Assembly (NCBI GenBank): GCA_027943245.1
Contig: JANDJZ010000159.1
Location: 16,916-80,915 of the forward strand
Origin: Acanthamoeba sp. SK_2022b
Lineage: Eukaryota; Discosea; Longamoebia; Acanthamoebidae
Direction: 5' to 3'
Length of the DNA stretch: 64,000 nucleotides
Under the pieces are notes generated by a model that searched no databases, was not told where the DNA came from, and saw only the letters and a program-made list of their open reading frames with translations. Shown here in pieces: positions 56,501 to 64,000 of this stretch. Positions within the stretch are counted from its first letter, which is position 1, and every line of letters starts with the position of its first letter. Position numbers and translations under genes: made by a program.

Positions 56501-58100
56501 GGTGAGCAATACGATCGCGCAGACCTTCCTGGAATCGGTGTTAGAGCAATGCCTAGATTCTCATCCGCGCGTGCGAACTGCCGCGCTCAACACGCTAGCC
56601 CACATCCAGCGCCAGGGGCTCATGCATCCCCTTCAGGTTTGCCTCAACATGTACTCCGCAATCGGTGTGATTAAGCTCACGCTCTCTTGCTGCAGTGTGT
56701 ACCGCATCTGGTCGCGCTTGAGACCGACAGAGAGCTGGCTATTGCAGACAAGGCTCATCGACTCCTCATGACCATAAACGAGAAGTATCCCAGCTTCCTT
56801 CACAACCGCTTCATTGACGGCATCAAGTTGTCGTACACCTTCCAGAAAAACACCTGGGGCTCGTGTGTGGGTACTGGACAATCCGCCTCAACGCGCTCTC
56901 TGAGGGCCGGTCTTTGCCTTACTCACCTCACAATTGGCGGGCACAGCTCTGGCACCCAACTCGGAGTTACCTCTTTCTGTGCTCGCCCAGCTGTACACTC
57001 TGTTCAGTGACAAGCGCACCACCCGTAACTTCTTCCTCAGCTCCATCATCCGACTCTTTGAAAAGTGTACATCATCAGACGAGGTACCTCTCTTTCTTGT
57101 TCCATTTTGCTTCTTTGCACCGCGTTTCGGTTAACGTTAACTTCTCACAGACGGACATTACATTCTTCCGGTATCTGGCCGAGCTCATCCTCAGCCTCCC
57201 ATACACCTACGCCGATGAGGTGTTAAGCATCATCTACTACATCAACCGTTCGGTATCCTTCGTGGGAGGCACTGCTTTGGCCGCGCTCGAGACTTTCTTC
57301 AAGAAGTCAAAGGAGGCCGGCAAGAACGCGCCCGCCGTGGAAGAAAAACTCAAGATCTCCTCCATGAGCATGATACTTCTCGTTCTCAAGCACACCCTCA
57401 AGCGAGCCTACAAGCTCACCGACAGGTATCCTTCATTCACTTAACTGCCACGCAACAACCTTTGGCTGACCTTCTCTTGCTTGGTTGATTGTCGCATCAA
57501 AGTCGGTGCAAGGCCTACTCCCCGACGGAAACGGTGAAGGCGCGAGAGGGCAAGATCACCGAGGCTCCGGGAATCGAATTCACAGCCGATAATTCCCCCT
57601 TCGCGACTATTACCTGCGACTTCGATATGGACGACATGACTGCGCTCAGGAAGCACTACAAGGAGGTTCGTCTGCAACTGTCGTGTGTCTGTGTCTTTGG
57701 TGCTTGTATGTGTTGCTTATCCTGTCTCGTCCACCAGTTCAAGCAGATGATGCGAGAAGACGAGGGCGACTTTGACCTGAAGGAGGCCGCCGTCAAGAAA
57801 GGCACCACGGGCAAGGGTAGAGGACGCGGCCGGCCGAGGAAAGTCAAGGCAGTCGAGGAGGAGGCCGAGGAAGAGGACGATAGCGAAGAGCGATCGCCCG
57901 TCTCCCAACGCACGCGCCCGCCAGCGAGGAGGACGCGCGGCAAGGCCAAGCGAGAGGAGAGCGAGGAGAGCGAGGAGGGGTCGGAGGACAGCAAGAAGCC
58001 CGCAGGGCGGGGGAAGAAAGCGCCCGCGCGGAAGCCCGCCAAGCGAAGGCGCACGAGCGCTGACGAGGACGACTCGAACGACAGTGACTTTGTGGCTTGA
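50502..58100 (+). CDS. NIPBL: SCC2/NIPBL cohesin loader with PHD finger
   Basis: SCC2/NIPBL loads cohesin onto DNA and stimulates its ATPase. The gene has more than 20 exons. After a disordered N-terminus (MDRQPPPQPPPYNL on), HEAT-type helical repeats run through the body. A PHD finger at about 53164-53415 has CVCNTRHDDGQFMLDCDEC, KWFHGACVGV and WFCDTC. Further HEAT regions read FRSKGLKALTAVLEAD, RVEQAVKGRFWDNAISVRSA, VDLVGKYVLERPEFASQY and ILDKGVTVRKHVVTILRDMC, the most conserved SCC2 segment. The sister-chromatid-cohesion C-terminal domain includes VRTAALNTLAHIQRQGLMHP. The tail is Lys/Arg/Glu-rich with an AT-hook-like GRGRGRPRK. A PHD finger is also known in plant SCC2, not in animal NIPBL. 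It is divergent from SMN with ~210 bp between starts. Confidence 0.9.
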
Positions 58101-58142
58101 TCGCTCCCCTTCTTGCAGGTCATGAAGTGTGTGTTTGTATGG

Positions 58143-59355
58143 TCACAGCTTCAGATCTTCGCCTTTGACCCACCATAGCCCTGTACATTCGGGTAATGTC
58201 GCTTCCTCAGTATCCTCTTGCTCCTTTTCTGCTGTCTCGTCATCATCTTGGCAGCTCTCCTCCTCGCTGGGTGCTTTCGTTTTCGTTATTTCTTCGTTTT
58301 CGCTCTTCTCCGTGTTGGTTTGTTTTTTGCGCCGCTGCTTGGCTCGTCGCTCTTCCGCCATGCCGGCCACCTGCTTGCGCGATGAGCCTTCCACACAAAA
58401 CACGCGTAGGAGGAGGGCGCTGAAGGTAAAGGCTACCTTGTTGCCAAAGAAGAAGCGCGTCAGGGAGATGGCCTCATCCCAATCGACGAAGCGGTAGTCG
58501 GTCCTAAACCAACGGAACCGGAAGCCGGCGTCCTCTAGCAGCGCGTACATCAGATTTCGCCGATTGGGTTCCTCGTTGCCCGTGCCTGGCGTGGTGATGG
58601 TATTGATCACACGACCATCAGCAAGGATCGAGTAGGTTGAAGTGGCGGGGGAGGGAGAGAGCTACCGAGGGTCTCGAGGATGACGATGGAGCCATGAGGT
58701 CGAAGCAGAGCATGCAGGTCGGCAAGTACGCGCTTCACCTCGAGGTCCCACGTCAGGGACGACCACACCTCAGCCTTTACGTACGACAGGGTCCACCCTT
58801 CAATCATTGCCAAGGTGAGGCTTGCGTAAAACAGATGTAAAGATGAGAGGAAAGGAGGTACAAGGAGGTACCGGCAAGCACGATGTCGGCAGACAAGGGC
58901 TGCAGCCCAAACGTGTGCACCTCCCGGTTGTTGCCCACGCTGAACGTGCATTTACACGAAGTGGTGGGCATGCGCTCGCGTGCAAGGTCGAGCATGTGCG
59001 CAGAGGAATCAAATGCGTGGACGGATCTGACCCAGGGCGCTACCATTCGCGTGAGCCGACCTGTCCCCGCGCCGAGCTCCACCACGTCGGCGTCGGGACG
59101 TAAGATATCGAGCTCGCGAATCGAGCGTTCGATGTTGCCCAAGTAGTCCTGACGGGATACGAGCAACTCATAATGGGCAGCGTAGCGGCGGTAGATCTCC
59201 TTGTGGCTCACCTTAAATCCTGCATTCACGATTTGAACGGTTTTTTGTGATTTTGCGCGATTTGTTGTTGGTTTCGCGCCTCCACAGGGTTGATGTGCTT
59301 CTGGTCCATCCGCACGTCCAACATCATTCCCATCACTTCGTTCTCTCCGTTTCAT
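58143..59355 (-). CDS. Class I SAM-dependent methyltransferase
   Basis: The N-terminal part is basic (MKRRERSDGNDVGRA). HKEIYRRYAAHYELLVSRQD leads into ADVVELGAGTGRLTRMVAPW, the glycine-rich motif I, then VRSVHAFDSSAHMLDLARER (motif II acidic Asp) and GLQPLSADIVLAG. After an intron, GWTLSYVKAEVWSSLTWDLE and LLRPHGSIVILETLG complete the Rossmann fold. The next exon has EEPNRRNLMYALLEDAGFRF and WDEAISLTRFFFG. The C-terminal tail is Lys/Glu-rich. The order fits small-molecule (ubiquinone/type 11-like) methyltransferases, but the substrate cannot be told. The stop at 58143 is only 42 bp from the SCC2 stop on the other strand. Confidence 0.75.
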
Positions 59356-60154
59356 GTTTGTGCATGAAGAAAAGCTGTGTGAAAGTGTTAAGAAAATATG
59401 TGGCAGCGAGGACGTCCAAATGAGATACGAATTACTACACTGTGCTGTTGTTTTGGTAATCTATGGTTATGACGCCATGTTCATGTCCCTCAAATCCCCT
59501 TTATCTGCACTGCATCAGGTACAAATTGCCAAGCAGGAGGCAGGTTGCCACCAGGACTTGCATCAGGCAAACATGCCAAGACTGTTGGCATGCTCTCAGT
59601 GAACAATAATGGGATTGGTTGATAGGGATTGAGAAAAAGCCTTTTTAAGATGGGTGCCTTATCCCTCTTTTTTGAGCTCATCTTGGGGAATTCATGGAAG
59701 GAGATGAGTGCAATCATGGCAAAGATGAACTTGCCCATCATCAGGATGGCAGCAAGGCTGAAGGGTGCTGGGCCCCAACTTGGAGAAGTGGCCAGCAAGG
59801 GACAAAAAACTGGACATATGTAAACCAGGAGTAGCTGGCTACCCTGTTGGGTGGGATAAGAGCCTGAGCTGGTAAGAAAAGCTTCCTTTATCGCAATATT
59901 AGAGGACAGGCCCCAGTTGGGGTCAACCACGGACTGCACCCTGCATTCCCTAGATACCATAGCCAGAACAATCTCTGCTGGAATGTGCACAAGAGAGCGC
60001 AAGCGGCATTTTAAAAACGAAGAAAGAAACAGCGAACAAGACAATCGATCTGTGGATCACTTCACTCTTCAACCTTGGAATACTTTCCAGTCGTGTGCAC
60101 TCTGTGCCACATAATCTTCTTCCTTTCAGTCCTCATTCCGAACCAAACCCAAGA
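59356..60154. other. Intergenic region with atypical composition and a 184-codon frame
   Basis: The region between two gene starts is less GC-rich than its surroundings. A minus-strand frame (60044-59490) starts MSCSLFLSSFLKCRLRSLVH and reads hydrophobic segments such as GPAPFSLAAILMMGKFIFAM. An overlapping plus-strand frame exists too. I recognise neither. A remnant of a mobile element or a young gene are both possible; no inverted terminal repeats were found. Confidence 0.35.
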
Positions 60155-61391
60155 ATGCGTCGGCCAGTGAGACCAGACGGAGAGGAGGACGAAGAGGAGG
60201 GCAACTCTGAATTGTTCCCTCCTCCCCTACACATCAACACGCGACAAGCCGACATCCTGCCCTTCTGCCAAGGAGATGCCCCACCGCTGGCACCTCCCCA
60301 CGACAAAACCACAAAGAAAGCCCCACCAAGTAAGCACCTGAAGCTCTGGGCTTGTGAGTGGCGTGCGTCACGGGCCATGACTAGCCTCTAATCGACTTGC
60401 GGGCAGGCAAATGGCTCGCCCATTTGCCCTTGGGCATTCGTCTCACCGTCGCGGCCGTGCTTCTTGTGCTCTTCTTTCTAGTAAGTCAGCACACCCACAA
60501 CAGACATGAGCACACACACACAAACACGCACGCACGCACGCACATCCACGCGTTGACCGTTGGTCTGCAGAGCGTGTCGGCTGTGCCAATATGGAACAAG
60601 AAGATCTTTTCCGGCAAGCTGCCTGACGGAACGCCGTTCCCCTACGCGCTCACCGTCACCTTCCTCCAGTTGGTAAGGTCCCACGCGGCAGCGGCAGCAT
60701 CTCCTCCGCCCCCGTAGACACTCACCTCTTTGTGTGGGGTGGGGGGTGCGCAGGCCGGCACAGATGTGCTGCTGCTTCTGGCCGTGCTGGCGACGGGCGG
60801 CGTCCACCTGTACCGATTGCATCGGGATCGCGCCACCAAGCCCTTCTACTTCACCCACCGGTTTCTATTCAAACTGTACACGCCCACAACCATTGCCCCT
60901 CCCCTCCTTCCCCGAAAACAGAGAGCTGTGCCCTTAACGCTGCCACGTCTCGTGCCACTGCTGTGTGTTGCGACTGGGACTGAGGTAGATGGCACACGCT
61001 GCCCATCGGCGTGTTGTTTGGGTTCAAGCTGGGCCTCACCAACTGGGGCCTCCACCTCGCCCCCACGGTCAACTTCCATCTCCTCGTCCAGGCCTGCTCG
61101 GTACGCATGGAGATCTCTCTCTCTCTCTCTCTCTCTCCCCCCCTCTCTTCCAGCATAGACAGTGCGGTGGGAGGATCGACTCACGCGCGGAGGTGTTGGT
61201 TTGACAGCTGTTCTTCGTGATCCTGTTCGCCTTTTTCATTCTGCGCGAACGGCCCACCGTTTGGGCCCTCCTGTGCGCGGCGGGAGCCACCGCCGGAGCC
61301 ATCCTCGTCTCGCTCGAATTCGAGCACGTACCGACGCCTCCCCCCGCTGCGTGTTCGTTGGTTTGGCTTCTTGAAGAATCACTCACTTACA

Positions 61392-61439
<48 letters not shown>

Positions 61440-62507
61440 ACGCGCGCAGGCATGGGGCTTGGGGGACAAATGGTGGGTGATCGGCGTCAACTTCGCGTCT
61501 GCTATCTTCGAAGGTCTGTCCATCGTCTTCCTGCGGCGCGCCCGGAACATCCTGGCCAAGGCGTTTCCCGAGGAGCGCGACGTGCTCCTCATCATCCAGG
61601 TGCGCCCCCCAGGACGAGCCCCTCACCCGTTGCCTCTTGGCTCATCGTGCTTTCTCTCTCTCTCTCTCGTTCTTCGTTCTTTGCTTTGTTCCACGGACGC
61701 AGATCACGTTCATGAAGCTGGTCATCTCGGCGCTGGCCGTGCTTCCATTCGCGCTGGCGATCGAAGGCTGGTGGAATCCGTTGAAGGTAAGCCCGTCTCC
61801 TCGACCGTCGATCCTCACCCATGGGTGGTTCTCGCTTTGCTTGACTACAATCGCATGGCGGCGCCCAGGGCGATATACTGTGGAAAGCGCTGCCCAAGGC
61901 CTCCATCACTCTCCTCCCCTACATCTTCATCGGCTCTATCTTCACCTTCATGTACACTTACTACTACTCCCCCACAAGCCAACCACTCTCGTGTCCCGCT
62001 CGTTGGCTGACGCGTGTGGACCACAGCTTTCAGTGCGACTACACGACCCTGACCTTCCTCGCCGGAGCCCAGGACGTGGGCGTGCTGTCTCACATCAAGA
62101 TGTACTCACCCTCCACCTTCAAAACAAAACAAAACAAAACAAAAAACTTAAAAAAACAAACCACGCGTTCACCCTACAGCGTACCGCAGGTGGCCTTCTC
62201 CGAGGCGGTCTTCCAGAACTTCGAACCTTCGTGGGAGAAGGTAGACCCTGCGCTCACGAGTGTCGTGTAGTGGAGGTTGAGTGCGCGCTGACGCAAGGCG
62301 TGGTGCTGTTGGGGCCACACACAGATCGTGGGACTGGTGTTGGTGCTGGTGAGCGGCGTGTTCTACGGCATCCTCAAGTGGTTCCACCTCACGCACAGCC
62401 ATCACCACAAGCACCATGAGGAGGCTGGCCGCATTGGCTGCGGCGAGGAAAAGAAGTCCCTGTTGCTACCCGCCTCGCCTTCGCCTCCCAACGACAGGCT
62501 TCGATGA
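60155..62507 (+). CDS. DMT-superfamily (SLC35/EamA-like) transporter
   Basis: A charged cytosolic N-terminus (MRRPVRPDGEEDEEEGN) is followed by about ten hydrophobic segments spread over eight or more exons. They include IRLTVAAVLLVLFFL, GTDVLLLLAVLATGGVHLY, GVLFGFKLGLTNWGLHLAPT, LFFVILFAFFILRERPTVW, ALLCAAGATAGAILVSLEFE, KLVISALAVLPFALAIEGWW, and IVGLVLVLVSGVFYGILKWF. The FKLGLTNWGL and LRERPTVW segments are typical of nucleotide-sugar/triose-phosphate transporters of the drug/metabolite transporter superfamily. The C-terminus is His-rich (HLTHSHHHKHHEE), ending NDRLR. Likely a Golgi or ER solute carrier; the substrate is unknown. A CA repeat sits in one intron. Confidence 0.72.
61390..61437. 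repeat. (CA)n microsatellite in a transporter intron
   Basis: About 23 CA units between the exon ending SLEFEH and the exon starting AWGLGDKWW. Confidence 0.92.
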
Positions 62508-62615
62508 TGAACCCCTTCGACGATGATGTACGAGAGGTGGGCACAAGGCGATGACCAATTTTTGTAGAAACAGAAGGTGTCGAGTAGAGGAAGGGAAATA
62601 GCGGCGGACCGATGA

Positions 62616-63346
62616 TCACCGCTTCTCGAGAAGCTTGAGCTGGCTTCGCTTCATCTTCTTCAGCTTCCTGGTGTCGGTAATCTGCAAGCGTGACCCGAGG
62701 TCAGTCAGCATACACGATACACGGCATGGGCAAAGTCAGCGCTCAGCACGGATGCGTACCTTCTGGACGACGGTGGACTTCTTGAGGTTCTCCTCCTTTC
62801 GCTTGCGTCGTTCGGCGGCTTCCTTCTTCTCCTGCTCCTTCTTCTGCTCGGTATCCTCCTTGAGGGCGCGCTCCTTGGCCTTGAGCAGCTTCAGCTTCTC
62901 GCGCTCTTGCATCTTGGCCTCCCACGTCTTGTTGTAGGCCTTGCCGACCAGCATCGACGAAGTTCTGCAAAATACAATTAAAATACAATTAATATCAATA
63001 TTCATCTGGCTTTTTAATTTTTTTAAAAAAAATTAAAAAGCCTCATAATAATCGCGCTACCAAGATTATTGTAATTAAATTATCAAAGCCAATTCGTAAT
63101 AATTTCTGTATGGCAAGATCTCCGGGTGCGATGAATGGAGTAGTACCGCTTGTTGTTGGTTGATTTCCAGACGCGACCCGATTTAGGCACACCCTTGGCG
63201 ACCGGAATCTTGTTCTTCTTGTTTGCGGTTGTGGTGCTGGGCGCAGCATCTCCGCCATCCGCGGCGATCGCGGGCGCCGTCTCCACGGTCGTGGTCACAG
63301 TTGCCACAGCCTCCTCCTTGTTCACAGTCTTCTTCGCCTTACCCAT
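62616..63346 (-). CDS. CCDC86: CGR1/CCDC86 rRNA-processing protein
   Basis: CGR1 acts in the nucleolus in 60S ribosomal subunit maturation. Three exons: the first (from 63346) encodes MGKAKKTVNKEEAV, a Thr/Ala/Val-rich stretch, and the conserved PVAKGVPKSGRVWKSTNNKR. The second has TSSMLVGKAYNKTWEAKMQE, then a long Lys/Glu/Arg coiled coil (RKRKEENLKKSTVVQK). The third gives ITDTRKLKKMKRSQLKLLEK. GxPKSGRxWK and KKMKxxQL are the family hallmarks. It is divergent from PPP1R11, with ~210 bp between the starts. Confidence 0.9.
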
Positions 63347-63554
63347 CTTTCAACCGTGTGCTTTTGGATTGGTCAAATCAAATTTCAAATAAACTAATCT
63401 CCAACGCAAGAAGAAACAAAGAACCGTTGGTAGCCGTAACATGCCAAGATAAATCCGGAAGATAAAAACCACGTTGAAGATAAACAAAACGTTTCAATTA
63501 CAATTAGCCAATTGTAATTGCAATAAATCTCAAGTCCATTAGCGAGGGAAGGAG

Positions 63555-64000
63555 ATGTCTCTTACGTCCTCTACATCGGCAACCACCTTGGTGCAGGAAG
63601 CGCCGCCTGCTTCGCCCGTGGTGACACTGCGATTAGCACCCCGACGCAAGAAGAAGGCTGTCAAATGGAACGAAGACGTGGTTGACAATGAATTTCTTGA
63701 CAAGAAGAGCTCTAAGGGTGCTTATGCTCTCATTCATTGGCCTCGAATCTGCAGATCAGAATTAACCTTTTTCCTGCACCAACCTCTGGCTGGGTACACT
63801 GCAGTGTGCTGCATCTATCACAAGCCACGTAGTTGGGATGACAGCGATAGCAGCGATGAGAGCAGCGGTGAGGACGATGGCAAGAACGCCTACGAGAAGC
63901 AGCCACGCGTACGACTCGCCCCGCTCTCTGTGGCCCCAGCAGTGAGCTCACCTCTCCTCCCTGCCCGCCCCTTGTTGCAGCCAAAGAAGCACGACCACAA
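63555..64000 (+). CDS. PPP1R11: PPP1R11/YPI1 protein phosphatase 1 inhibitor-3, 3' partial
   Basis: PPP1R11 (inhibitor-3) binds and regulates PP1. Exons: 63555-63717, 63805-63908 and 63981 to the window end. After a Ser/Thr-rich start, VVTLRLAPRRKKKAVKWNED carries the PP1-docking KxVxW (RVxF-type) motif. Next come VVDNEFLDKKSSKVCCIYHK and KPRSWDDSDSSDESSGEDDG, which align with human [21 protein letters not shown] and its acidic run. The CCIY cysteines are the hallmark metal/PP1-binding cluster. The C-terminus lies beyond the window. Confidence 0.92.
   Translation, partial: MSLTSSTSATTLVQEAPPASPVVTLRLAPRRKKKAVKWNEDVVDNEFLDKKSSKGAYALIHWPRICRSELTFFLHQPLAGYTAVCCIYHKPRSWDDSDSSDESSGEDDGKNAYEKQPRVRLAPLSVAPAVSSPLLPARPLLQPKKHDH

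Noticed and set aside
1..64000. tRNA or rRNA genes
   Set aside because: No cloverleaf with A/B boxes or rRNA-like stretch was noticed by eye; a tRNAscan-SE and Infernal run would be decisive.

Overview
The window is nuclear DNA from a gene-dense, intron-rich, GC-rich microbial eukaryote. Genes are split by many short introns (mostly about 60-120 nt, GT...AG), lie on both strands and are packed closely, with only 40-250 bp between many neighbours. Dinucleotide tracts (CA/TG) sit inside introns. Composition, intron style and gene content fit a free-living amoeba of the Acanthamoeba type; this is inference, because no species-specific marker was checked.

Layout. 1-7.7 kb: 3' part of a Ser/Thr-rich membrane protein, a small unknown gene divergent from ERCC8/CSA, an unknown gene, TFIIB, and a MED30-like gene. 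7.9-12.8 kb: valyl-tRNA synthetase (13 exons), whose introns hold three box C/D snoRNA copies. 13.1-21.3 kb: two paralogous GPR180/TMEM145-like seven-helix proteins, divergently oriented around a mitochondrial helical-repeat (PPR-like) protein. 21.8-28.7 kb: a LARGE-type GT49 glycosyltransferase, the ATAD1/Msp1 AAA ATPase, and an R3H protein. 28.7-33.7 kb: a RsmJ-type rRNA methyltransferase, an acidic protein, and an intronless Fic-domain protein. 34.3-41.0 kb: an F-box protein, a terminal-inverted-repeat element, NSDHL (sterol C4 demethylation), and a TruC-like pseudouridine synthase. 41.2-50.3 kb: MnmE/GTPBP3, a NADAR-gelsolin-villin-headpiece fusion protein, and SMN. 50.5-64 kb: SCC2/NIPBL with a PHD finger, a SAM methyltransferase, a DMT-family transporter, CGR1/CCDC86, and the 5' part of PPP1R11.

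The genes do not form one pathway. RNA and translation functions are well represented: ValRS, snoRNAs, RsmJ-like, TruC-like, MnmE, SMN, CGR1, TFIIB and MED30-like. The observations most worth follow-up are the intronic snoRNA family with 15-nt complementarity to 18S rRNA, the NADAR-gelsolin-headpiece fusion, the intron-bearing RsmJ homologue, the intronless Fic gene, and the TIR element between two gene starts. Exon boundaries were read by eye from splice consensus, frame and recognised family sequence. Boundaries given to the base are those where frame and homology agree.
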